Shown here one piece after another: positions 6,559 to 12,807 of a stretch of DNA of 12,807 nt. Source of the stretch: Myxococcales bacterium (GTDB lineage: Bacteria; Desulfobacterota_B; Binatia; UBA1149; SPBQ01); NCBI GenBank assembly GCA_004525875.1, contig SPBQ01000022.1, positions 1-12,807 of the forward strand, written 5' to 3'. Below the pieces are notes generated by a model. It saw only the letters and a program-made list of their open reading frames with translations, had not been told where the DNA came from and searched no databases. Made by a program: the position numbers and the translations under genes. Numbering within the stretch: position 1 is the stretch's first letter; each line of letters starts with the position of its first letter.

Positions 6559-7783
6559 CCTCATAGGTCCGATCGGGTGGGCGGGGCGGCTCCCCGGCGA
6601 CTCGCTGGACCTCGATGAGCTCCATCATGTGCACAAGGAACGTCGTTACCGCCAACATGAGCGCAAGGACCAGCAGGAGCGACGCAAGCACAGCCCGGGA
6701 CCAGTGCATGTGAACCGTTCCCAACAGGCTGTATTCCACGATGCCTGGCCAGACGATGGCAACCGCGGCTCCAATCAGCGCGATCGAACCGATGCGTCGG
6801 TTGCGCCGACCGAAGAGCCTTACGACCACACCCGTGATCCAGCCCTCCCCGACCTTACGCCCATACGCCGCAGCTGCGATGCGATCGGCAAGAACCGCCG
6901 CCATGACGAGGACCGACGTCACGGTCGCCAGCAGTGACGACAGCAGCATCCGGTAGATCATCCACTCCTCGAGTCGGTGCTCACCGAGATAGAATCCGAT
7001 GGGTACCGCAGCCAGCGCCAGCGCCATGATCGCGAGCACGGCCGCCAGCAGCAGGAGGGGGCGAGCCGGTCGATACGCCACGGCAGCTCGAACGATGCAC
7101 GAGAGGAAGCGGATACCGTCCCTTGCCACGCTCAACTTCGACTGACCCACACGCTCGGAATACCGCATCGGCAGTTCAACGAGGCTAAGCTTTCCTTCCA
7201 TGAGCACCCGGGCGCTCATCGCCGGCGTGAAGTGGAGCCCGTCGGGCAGCGGGTAAAGATCGGGAAGCACGGATCGGCGAATCACGCGCATGCCGCTCGC
7301 GGTATCATCAACGGAATGCTGGCTTAGAATACCGAGGACCCACGCGAAGATCGTATTACCCAGCACGCGGATCCAGGGCATGCGACTCTCTTCCCCAACG
7401 CGAGAGCCGAGAACGAGATCTGCCTGCTGTTCGTCGAGCGCGCGACACATCTGGGCGAAGAACAAAGGATCGCAGGTACCATCGGCGTCGAGAAAGGAGA
7501 CAAGATCGCCGCTGCCGTGCGCGAAACCGGCCATGATCGCGGCTCCGTAACCCCTGTTCTTCTCGAACACGAGGACCGTCACGTCCTCGAATCCGCGAGC
7601 GATCTCCTCTGTTCGATCCGTGGACCCGTCGCTCACGACGATGATCTCGACGCGATCGACCGTGCTGGTCTCGATGATGTGCTCGCGTGCATCGAGACAT
7701 CGCCGAATGGTTGCACCGATCGCATCCGCCTCGTTGAGCGCGGGAACGACGACCGTGAGAACGTGTGAGGATTCAGCCACCAC
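6548..7783 (-). CDS. Membrane-anchored family 2 glycosyltransferase (polyprenyl-phosphate sugar synthase type)
   Basis: A 411-residue protein starting at GTG 7783. The N-terminal GT-A domain shows TVVVPALNEAD (10-20), VVSDGSTDRTEEIA (49-62) with D52 for the nucleotide, NRGYGAAIMAGF (76-87), and the metal-binding DxD as D99-A-D101 in SFLDADGTCD. GSRVGEESRMPW (127-137) and GMRVIRR (164-170) match the dolichyl/undecaprenyl-phosphate sugar synthase branch (DPM1/GtrB/ArnC-like). About four hydrophobic segments follow (about 242-265, 279-300, 333-355, 363-388). Expected reaction: transfer of a sugar from a nucleotide sugar to polyprenyl phosphate at the inner face of the cytoplasmic membrane. It overlaps the upstream GT-C gene by 11 nt (7773-7783), indicating translational coupling; its own ribosome site is weak. 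The sugar is unknown. Confidence 0.88.
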   Translation of the reverse strand: MVAESSHVLTVVVPALNEADAIGATIRRCLDAREHIIETSTVDRVEIIVVSDGSTDRTEEIARGFEDVTVLVFEKNRGYGAAIMAGFAHGSGDLVSFLDADGTCDPLFFAQMCRALDEQQADLVLGSRVGEESRMPWIRVLGNTIFAWVLGILSQHSVDDTASGMRVIRRSVLPDLYPLPDGLHFTPAMSARVLMEGKLSLVELPMRYSERVGQSKLSVARDGIRFLSCIVRAAVAYRPARPLLLLAAVLAIMALALAAVPIGFYLGEHRLEEWMIYRMLLSSLLATVTSVLVMAAVLADRIAAAAYGRKVGEGWITGVVVRLFGRRNRRIGSIALIGAAVAIVWPGIVEYSLLGTVHMHWSRAVLASLLLVLALMLAVTTFLVHMMELIEVQRVAGEPPRPPDRTYEAAG

Positions 7784-9239
7784 TTCGCCATCGCGACACG
7801 CGGCCGACCAGCGGCACGAGCGCTGCCGCCACAGCGGCGAGCATGAAGGGGTGAAGCCCGGTCTGGTAGCGGTACAGAGGCATTCCGAAAAACATGTAGG
7901 AGACCAGGAACGCGGCCGGCGGTGCGGCCACCGCGATCAGGATCCGCCAGCGCGACAGCGATCGCCAGTAAATCGTCACGATCGACATCGCATAGAGCAC
8001 CAGCAGCGCCAGACCGTCGAGCGTCAGGTAGTCGATCGCCCCAATGTAGAGCCGGCGAGCGCTCTCACTGCGTGGGCCACGGCGCTCGGCGGCGGCAACG
8101 AATTGCGGTGAAAATGCGTAGTCGAAGCGCTGCTCGAGCCGACGTCTGACCTCGGGTCCGGCCGTGGTGTTGGCCAGGTACCAATCTCGCTGGCTCCGCA
8201 GAGGGCTGAGCGACACGCCGACGCCGCTGTTCGGCACGAACAGGGCCGAGAAGATCGCGAGCCGCTCGGCCGTCAGCGAAGATAAGTCCTTGCTGCGGTA
8301 CGCATCGAGTGCGCGCGCCCGCAGCTCACTGTCGGCGGCTGCAATGGAGCCCGTATCCTCCACGGCCTTGCCGAAGGCGGCGTCGGCGATCGCGAACGCC
8401 GCCCGCGAGCCTTCGCGGACGGGCAAACCCAGCTCCTCCTGGGCTCGTGCGCGGTCGAGCGTGCCACCCCACGCCGCGCTGAGGTAGAGGTTCCTCCCAG
8501 TGCTCCTGGCGATGGCGAAGACCCCGTGGACGTCCTGGTTGTGTTGCATCCACGGGATCAGCGGCACGCCGAGGCCGAGCACATAGACGAGGAGCCACAT
8601 GACGGTGGCACCGCGGTCCGAGCGCGTCTGGAGTGCGAGCAGCGGTGGGAACACGGTGTAGACCTGCGAGCTGGTGCGCATCAGGATCTCGAACGACATC
8701 AGCAGGCCCGCGCCCAGAGCGCCCGCCGCTGCTCGCAGCGGCCGCTCGCGTGCGGGCGCACCGAGGACGGCGCACCACACGGCCATCATGAACAGCGGCG
8801 CCACCATCGTGTCGGGCATGAGCATGCGTTCCAGCCAGGCGACTGACGGTGAGAGGCACAGGACGACAAACACGAATACGGCCGCACCGGTTCCGATCCA
8901 GAGCGCGAACAGGTGCGCAAGCGCCAGAAAGCCCAGGAATGAGATGACCGACTGGGCGATGACGACGGCTTCCAGGCTGATGCCACCGGTGATCCGCCAC
9001 AACGGATAGATGAACCACGCGTAGCCGGGCATCACGTGTAACGCGCCGCCGGTCACGGCCACCGACGTGAACAGCGGAGGGAGCCCCCTGCCCTGCAGCA
9101 ACGAGTCGGCGCCCGAGAGATACTTGTAGGAGTCGGGATCGAAGAACGGGTCGCCGCTCAGGTGCAGCACCACGCGTGTGGCGACGAACAGCGCCGCAGC
9201 GCAGAGAACCAGGGACGCTCTGCGGGCTCGGGGGCGCAT
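7773..9239 (-). CDS. GT-C-type membrane glycosyltransferase
   Basis: A 488-residue protein from the ATG at 9239. A first membrane helix (about 8-25) is followed by an outside loop with the acidic pair D34-P-D36 in FFDPDSYKYL, the place of the catalytic acidic residue in GT-C enzymes. M70-P-G-Y, several hydrophobic stretches between about 88 and 230 (for example VVIAQSVISFLGFLALAHLF and VFVFVVLCL), a long hydrophilic section (about 240-400), then C-terminal helices with Y456-R-Y-Q-T-G-L-H-P near 456-464, resembling the final 'RY..P' helix of PMT/ArnT-like enzymes. Expected role: transfer of a sugar from a polyprenyl-linked donor to an acceptor on the outer face of the membrane. The coupled GT2 downstream would make the donor. 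Whether the acceptor is protein, lipid or polysaccharide cannot be told. No strict family signature is seen, so the call rests on fold-level resemblance and context. Confidence 0.78.
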   Translation of the reverse strand: MRPRARRASLVLCAAALFVATRVVLHLSGDPFFDPDSYKYLSGADSLLQGRGLPPLFTSVAVTGGALHVMPGYAWFIYPLWRITGGISLEAVVIAQSVISFLGFLALAHLFALWIGTGAAVFVFVVLCLSPSVAWLERMLMPDTMVAPLFMMAVWCAVLGAPARERPLRAAAGALGAGLLMSFEILMRTSSQVYTVFPPLLALQTRSDRGATVMWLLVYVLGLGVPLIPWMQHNQDVHGVFAIARSTGRNLYLSAAWGGTLDRARAQEELGLPVREGSRAAFAIADAAFGKAVEDTGSIAAADSELRARALDAYRSKDLSSLTAERLAIFSALFVPNSGVGVSLSPLRSQRDWYLANTTAGPEVRRRLEQRFDYAFSPQFVAAAERRGPRSESARRLYIGAIDYLTLDGLALLVLYAMSIVTIYWRSLSRWRILIAVAAPPAAFLVSYMFFGMPLYRYQTGLHPFMLAAVAAALVPLVGRVSRWRSGG

Positions 9240-9252
9240 CGGCTAGTCGGCC

Positions 9253-9270
9253 CCTCGCGTGTGGGCGAGG
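9253..9270 (-). promoter_or_regulatory. Hairpin overlapping the ribosome site of the GT-C gene
   Basis: Read on the minus strand, CCTCGC (9270-9265), loop CCACAC and GCGAGG (9258-9253) form a perfect 6-bp stem. The right arm runs into the only Shine-Dalgarno-like run, GAGGGG (9256-9251), which lies 11 nt before the ATG at 9239. Folding would hide part of the ribosome site. The remaining gap, 9271-9382, shows no gene and no clear promoter. Confidence 0.35.
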
Positions 9271-9382
9271 TCCTGTCAGACGCTGTAGCCGTCAAGCAGA
9301 CGGAACGCCAGCACGGAGCGATTGTCCACGACCCACCGCACGCGATTGCATCGGCGAAAAAGCGCTGTTGGCCACATCGTCG

Positions 9383-10603
9383 TCAGCTCGAGGCGGCCTC
9401 CTCGAACGCACTCTTCTCGGGGCCGATGCGTGCCGCCAGCGGCGCGAGCTTCTCGGTGTCGACGCCGTAGAACTCGGCCGCGTTCCCACCGATCATCTTC
9501 GCGATCTCGTCCTCCGGGAGGCCACGGAAGGTCTCGAGCATCTGGTCGCGCGTGACCGGCCAGCTGCCTTCGGGGTGGGGGTAGTCGGTGCCCCACATGA
9601 TCGAGTCGATCCCGATGGCGTGACGCCGTTCGGCTTCGCGGCGTGGCATGCACGAGGCGCCAACGCGCACGTTACGGCGAAAGTAGTCGGCCGGGGACAT
9701 CGAGAGATGGCTGCGGTAGTCGCCGAGCTTCTGCGCGTAGTGGGTCTCGGAGTAGCGCTGCTCGAGCAGCTCGAGGTACTCGGGAACCCAGATCGCGGTG
9801 CCCTCGACCAGCGCGACCTTGAGCTTCGGGAAGCGTTCGAAGACGCCGCCCCAGAGCATGAACGTCAGGGGCCGCATCAGCCACGTCGCGACCTCGGTGA
9901 TGTAGACCCCCATCGCGCCCGGCTGGACCGCGTGCCCGTCGGGCGCAGGGATCGGCCCGAAGTACTCCTGGATGGGCGCCGGACCGGAGTGGAAATGAAT
10001 CGGCATGCCGAGATCCTGGCAGACCGCCCACACCGGGTCGTACTTGATGTGGTGGTAGGCGTCGTGGCTACCCCAGCACGGTGGGAAGATGACGCCCCGC
10101 AGCCCGTTCTCCCGCGCCCAGGTGATGCCCTCGACGGCGCGATCGATATCCCAGAGCACCGGGATGCAGGCGAGTCCGATCCTGCGATCGGGCGAGGTCT
10201 GAACGAACTCCGCCATCCAGCGGTTGTGCGCGATGCTTCCCGCCCACTGGAGGTCGGCGGTCACGTTCTCGGGCGGCATCGAGAAGCCCGCACCGAACGG
10301 CGGCGCGTTCATCTCGGTGACGCCGTCGGGGAACAGGACCTCGGCCGCGACACCGTCCGCGTCGATGACCTTGTCGCGCGCCTCGGCATCCCACGCACCC
10401 GAGAGCTCGTACTCGCGGCCCTCGCGCCACTTGCGGTTGATGTCCGCGACGAGGAAGCGCTCGGAGGCCTCTTCGGTCATCCGGATCTGGATCGGCAACG
10501 CGACGTCGAACACCTCGCGGAACTCGGGGTCGACGTAGTCGCGATACTCGGATGCGTGCGGGCCGGCGTGGCCGTCGGACGAGATGACGAGGTAGCGATC
10601 CAT
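9383..10603 (-). CDS. Amidohydrolase_2-family metal-dependent hydrolase or decarboxylase
   Basis: A 406-residue protein from the ATG at 10603. The TIM-barrel amidohydrolase_2 fold shows in order: the N-terminal strand with D10-G-H12 (the family's D-x-H site), a barrel strand with the metal/active-site pair IHFHSG (H203, H205), the strand VALVEGTA (E267), the late GTDYPHPEG motif with D340 and H343, and the closing NAAEFYG (374-380). Relatives include ACMSD-like decarboxylases and assorted hydrolases, and many uncharacterised enzymes sit beside Rieske oxygenases in catabolic clusters. The long open frame continues upstream inside the Rieske gene, but the start is fixed by the ribosome site and by the DGH strand at residues 5-12. 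It begins 2 nt after the Rieske stop. The substrate is unknown. Cytosolic; no signal peptide. Confidence 0.87.
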   Translation of the reverse strand: MDRYLVISSDGHAGPHASEYRDYVDPEFREVFDVALPIQIRMTEEASERFLVADINRKWREGREYELSGAWDAEARDKVIDADGVAAEVLFPDGVTEMNAPPFGAGFSMPPENVTADLQWAGSIAHNRWMAEFVQTSPDRRIGLACIPVLWDIDRAVEGITWARENGLRGVIFPPCWGSHDAYHHIKYDPVWAVCQDLGMPIHFHSGPAPIQEYFGPIPAPDGHAVQPGAMGVYITEVATWLMRPLTFMLWGGVFERFPKLKVALVEGTAIWVPEYLELLEQRYSETHYAQKLGDYRSHLSMSPADYFRRNVRVGASCMPRREAERRHAIGIDSIMWGTDYPHPEGSWPVTRDQMLETFRGLPEDEIAKMIGGNAAEFYGVDTEKLAPLAARIGPEKSAFEEAASS

Positions 10604-10605
10604 GT

Positions 10606-11586
10606 TCAAGCCTCCTGCTGCCGGGCGTCGCCGAGCGGATGCGTGTAGAACTGGCGCGCCCACTTGCGGAACTGCGCGAGGTAGTCGTCCCCCTCGCAGA
10701 ACACCGGGCTGGTGCGGTGCACCTTGTGCTTCCAGATATCGAGGTCCTGATCGATCCCCCGGGTGAGGTTCTTCATGAACTCCTCGCCCGCGAGGTCGAC
10801 CATGTTCTTGGTGGTGGTGAGGAGCCAGCGCGAGTGCACGCGGTCGGCGTCGATCGGCGTGGTGGCGGCGTACAGCAACAGGCTCGCGCCGGGCACGCCT
10901 TCCATTCGGATCGAGGTCAGCCCCAGGCCCCAGGAATCGCGCAGCAGTGACATCTTGAACGTGCCGAACGGATACTCCTGCTCCATGTGGCTGATGATCC
11001 GGTAGTGGGTGCTGTCGGGCGTGTAGTGGATCTCCGACTCGGGAACCGACGTCGCGCTGTGAACATAGAGGAAATGGACCGGATCGTTGTTGTTCTCGTG
11101 AGTGTCCTGGATATGAGCCTCGAGCACCTTCTCGAACGCGCGCGGTTCGCTCCACTCCGCGTCGCCGAACTCGGGCTGGGCCTCGAAGTCCCACTGCGCG
11201 GCCTTGCCCTCCGAGTGGTACCAGATCCAGATGAAGCCGTTCTTCTCCTGGACCTCCCACGCGCGCACCTTCGCCCTGGCGGGGATGCGCTCGCAGTACG
11301 GGATGTGGGTACAGTCGCCCGTGGTGCCGTCGAACTGCCAGGCGTGGAATGGACAGCGAATGGTCTCCGCCATCACACGCCCGACGTAGCCGAGGTGAGC
11401 GCCCATGTGCGGACAAAATGCATCGAGCACCTTGGCCTGGCCCGACCGCGTGCGGAAGAGCACGAAGTCTTCGCCGCAGTAGTGGATCGGCTTGACGTCG
11501 CCTTCACGCAACTCACGGCTGAACTCCACCGCGAACCAGCCGTTGGGGATCGGCAGCTCGGTGTGCTCGGATTCACGTAGTGCCAT
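10606..11586 (-). CDS. Rieske non-heme iron oxygenase, KshA/DAF-36-like
   Basis: A 326-residue protein from the ATG at 11586. The Rieske [2Fe-2S] centre is complete: C58-P-H60 and C78-P-F-H81. The catalytic domain carries the expected D168-x2-H171-x4-H176 (NNNDPVHFLYVH), in which D168 should bridge to the Rieske centre of the neighbouring subunit, and a later carboxylate in DQDLDIW, most likely D281. The C-terminal order QD..IW..K, then SPV...EGD and FRKWARQFY (306-314), is that of the 3-ketosteroid 9-alpha-hydroxylase oxygenase (KshA) and the DAF-36/Neverland sterol desaturases, so a steroid, terpenoid or other hydrophobic ring substrate is plausible. It would need a ferredoxin reductase, and none is encoded in this window. 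It overlaps the TetR gene by 14 nt and is followed 2 nt later by the amidohydrolase. Function within the family is inferred. Confidence 0.88.
   Translation of the reverse strand: MALRESEHTELPIPNGWFAVEFSRELREGDVKPIHYCGEDFVLFRTRSGQAKVLDAFCPHMGAHLGYVGRVMAETIRCPFHAWQFDGTTGDCTHIPYCERIPARAKVRAWEVQEKNGFIWIWYHSEGKAAQWDFEAQPEFGDAEWSEPRAFEKVLEAHIQDTHENNNDPVHFLYVHSATSVPESEIHYTPDSTHYRIISHMEQEYPFGTFKMSLLRDSWGLGLTSIRMEGVPGASLLLYAATTPIDADRVHSRWLLTTTKNMVDLAGEEFMKNLTRGIDQDLDIWKHKVHRTSPVFCEGDDYLAQFRKWARQFYTHPLGDARQQEA
10611..10616 (-). promoter_or_regulatory. Ribosome binding site for the amidohydrolase
   Basis: A perfect AGGAGG, inside the last codons of the Rieske gene, 7 nt before the ATG at 10603. It fixes that start against the much longer open frame. 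Confidence 0.75.
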
Positions 11587-12250
11587 TGGTTTCCTCCGTA
11601 TGCGGTGCCAGCGAGTCGGCCAGGATGCGGGCCGCCGCGTGCGCGCGCTCGCGGACCGGGAACTCATCCAGGTTCGCGTAGTTGAAGATCAGAACGTAGT
11701 ACGCGCCCAGGATCAGCTCGGCGAGCGTCTGCACGTCGTGGCGGCGGGTGACATCGCCCCGTGCGAGCCCGACGTCCACGACGCGTGCGAACGCGGCATG
11801 CAACCGCCGCACCTGATCGGAGCGTTCGTCGGCGTCGCCGCTGATTGCGTGCACGAGCTCGGTGACGAGCTCGCGGTTCTTCGGTCCTGCCTCGCTGATG
11901 TGCTGCGCGACGGTGTCGAAGAGCTGGTGGAGTCGTTCGCGGGTGGCGAGGTCCGCGTTGCTGAGGTCCTCGATCTCGACGAGCAGTTGCGCGATTCCCG
12001 CGTGCGCGATCTCGCGTAGCAGGTGGAGCTTGGTCGGGAAGTGGTTGAAGAAGGTCTTCTCGGCGATGTCGGCGCGGACGCAGATCTCCGCGACCCGCGT
12101 CTCATGAAATCCCTGATCGGCGAACAGCCCGCTGGCGGTCTCGAGGATCCGCGCGCGCAGCTCGAGCTTGCGCCGCTCGCGCCTCGAAACCGGCACGTGC
12201 GGGTCTTTCGCAGGAGATTCCGGAGCCCCGAGGCTGGCGCGGTCCGTCAT
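11573..12250 (-). CDS. TetR-family transcriptional regulator
   Basis: A 225-residue protein from the ATG at 12250. After a flexible, Pro-rich start (1-20) comes the DNA-binding domain: RRERRKLELRARILETASGL (23-42), FADQGFHETRVAEI, and the helix-turn-helix with the family hallmark T66-F-F-N-H-F-P-T-K (about 66-74). The rest (about 76-215) is an all-helical ligand and dimer domain of normal TetR length. As first gene of the TetR-Rieske-amidohydrolase unit, it probably represses its own operon and is released by the substrate or a product; this is inferred from position. The reading frame ends inside the Rieske gene (14-nt overlap). No ribosome site precedes the ATG, and a candidate promoter would start transcription almost at the ATG, so the message may be leaderless. 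Confidence 0.88.
   Translation of the reverse strand: MTDRASLGAPESPAKDPHVPVSRRERRKLELRARILETASGLFADQGFHETRVAEICVRADIAEKTFFNHFPTKLHLLREIAHAGIAQLLVEIEDLSNADLATRERLHQLFDTVAQHISEAGPKNRELVTELVHAISGDADERSDQVRRLHAAFARVVDVGLARGDVTRRHDVQTLAELILGAYYVLIFNYANLDEFPVRERAHAAARILADSLAPHTEETNGTT
11593..11597 (-). promoter_or_regulatory. Ribosome binding site for the Rieske gene
   Basis: GGAGG 6 nt before the ATG at 11586, inside the 3' end of the TetR gene. It rules out the longer frame from 11667, whose extra 27 residues are Arg/Ser-rich shadow sequence. Confidence 0.7.
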
Positions 12251-12258
12251 GGAGAGCT

Positions 12259-12286
12259 AGTTTACGCAAAGTACAGTCGAGTGCAA
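12259..12286 (-). promoter_or_regulatory. Candidate promoter of the TetR-Rieske-amidohydrolase operon
   Basis: On the minus strand, TTGCAC (12286-12281) and TAAACT (12264-12259) are 16 bp apart, matching TTGACA and TATAAT at four of six bases each. Transcription would begin near 12252, only a few bases before the ATG at 12250. Confidence 0.35.
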
Positions 12287-12289
12287 CGA

Positions 12290-12303
12290 TATAGCCAACT
12301 ATA
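12290..12303. promoter_or_regulatory. Inverted repeat, possible TetR operator
   Basis: TATAG-CCAA-CTATA is a perfect 5-bp dyad in an AT-rich island of the TetR/MOSC divergent region, just upstream of the candidate -35 box. TetR regulators usually bind dyads near their own promoter. Beyond the core the arms are only loosely related (GTGCAACGA against TCGTGTCAC). A second short dyad, ACAGA-N7-TCTGT, lies at 12422-12438 nearer the MOSC gene. No KstR-like operator is seen. Confidence 0.35.
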
Positions 12304-12450
12304 CGTCGTGTCACCCGGCGACGGCGACATGGCCCCGTTCGCGAACCGGTCCATCCACGCGTCCAGCAAGACCGGCGCGTCGGGCAGGCGCCGCGCCGGT
12401 AGCCCCCCACGGCGGTCGATCACAGACCTCTAATCTGTTACGCGTCCCAC

Positions 12451-12807
12451 ATGACGGATACGAAGCGTCCGGCGCACGCCGCGGATCCTACGCAGCGGGC
12501 GCATCTCTCGGCGGCCGAGCTCGAGGCCGGTCTGGACGAGATCCGCCGATCTCCGCGCGACGAAGGGGTTCTCCATCTGATCGTGCGCAGACCCGAGACC
12601 GAGCAGCGAGAAGTAGTCGGCGCGGCGGAGCTGGATCTCGACCACGGCCTGGTCGGTGACAACTGGCGCCTGCGCGGCAGCAAGACGACCGAGGACGGAT
12701 CGGCCGATCCAATGATGCAGCTCAACATCATGAACGTCCGCGCGATCGCGCTGATCGCACGGGACCCCGAGCGCCGGCCGCTGGCGGGCGACCAGCTCTA
12801 CATCGAC
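12451..12807 (+). CDS. MOSC-domain-type protein, N-terminal part (cut by window edge)
   Basis: The frame is open from the ATG at 12451 to the window end, 119 residues. LSAAELEAGLDEIRRSP near residues 19-35 is followed by VLHLIVRRPETEQR, then LDLDHGLVGDNWRLRGS, a stretch with MQLNIMNVRAIALIA, and AGDQLYID at the edge. From memory, this order matches a family of small actinobacterial and deltaproteobacterial MOSC-type proteins, where the GLVGD turn begins the MOSC core and a later PHTGC segment carries the cysteine. MOSC domains bind sulfur or molybdenum cofactor and act in sulfur transfer. The Cys region lies beyond the window, so the catalytic state cannot be judged. No Shine-Dalgarno is visible before the ATG. 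It is divergent from the TetR gene, so it may share control with it. Confidence 0.68.
   Translation, partial: MTDTKRPAHAADPTQRAHLSAAELEAGLDEIRRSPRDEGVLHLIVRRPETEQREVVGAAELDLDHGLVGDNWRLRGSKTTEDGSADPMMQLNIMNVRAIALIARDPERRPLAGDQLYID

Noticed and set aside
9176..10648. Long plus-strand open frame of 490 codons opposite the amidohydrolase
   Set aside because: The opposite strand carries a complete amidohydrolase with all family motifs; this frame is Arg/Asp-rich shadow sequence.
9383..11416. Extended 677-codon version of the amidohydrolase
   Set aside because: The added N-terminus is out-of-frame Rieske sequence, and AGGAGG before the ATG at 10603 marks the real start.
10606..11667. Rieske gene starting at 11667
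   Set aside because: The extra 27 residues are Arg/Ser-rich and lie within the TetR gene; GGAGG precedes the ATG at 11586.

Overview
The window is GC-rich, densely coding and bacterial. The gene set points to an uncultured Deltaproteobacteria-type soil lineage such as Candidatus Binatota or a neighbour: a large exported repeat protein with a TTTTTLP linker and a Cys-ended C-terminal module, a KshA-like Rieske oxygenase, an amidohydrolase_2 protein, a DUF1214-type protein and a MOSC-type protein. This placement is an inference from protein style, because no rRNA or other marker gene is present. There are 10 CDSs (two cut by the window edges) and one gene remnant. I see no tRNA, rRNA, CRISPR array, insertion sequence or attachment site.

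Layout. (1) 1-1059, minus: a DUF1214-type protein, cut at its C-terminus. (2) 1229-1690 and 1860-4895, plus: a small exported protein of unknown function, then a 1011-residue exported protein built from 14 repeats. The repeats split 7 + 7 around a Thr-rich linker, so two seven-bladed beta-propellers are likely, followed by a Ca-binding-type turn and a C-terminal module with conserved-looking cysteines. (3) 4988-9239: a cell-surface glycosylation patch with a decayed C-terminal half of a membrane GT-C glycosyltransferase, a class I SAM methyltransferase, and a translationally coupled pair of intact genes, a GT-C-like membrane protein followed by a polyprenyl-phosphate-type GT2. (4) 9383-12250, minus: a tight operon transcribed in the order TetR regulator, Rieske oxygenase, amidohydrolase, with a 14-nt overlap and then a 2-nt gap. 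(5) 12451-12807, plus: the N-terminal part of a MOSC-type protein, divergent from the TetR gene across a 200-bp control region.

How it may work together. The TetR-Rieske-amidohydrolase operon looks like a self-regulated catabolic or detoxifying unit: the oxygenase would hydroxylate a hydrophobic (possibly steroid- or terpenoid-like) substrate and the amidohydrolase would hydrolyse or decarboxylate a product. No ferredoxin or reductase is encoded here, so electrons must come from elsewhere. The glycosyltransferase pair looks like a lipid-linked sugar donor synthase (GT2) plus a membrane transferase using that donor (GT-C).

The least familiar item is the propeller protein. In its first propeller, six of seven blades carry Cys (8 residues in all) at the same blade position, while the second propeller has none.
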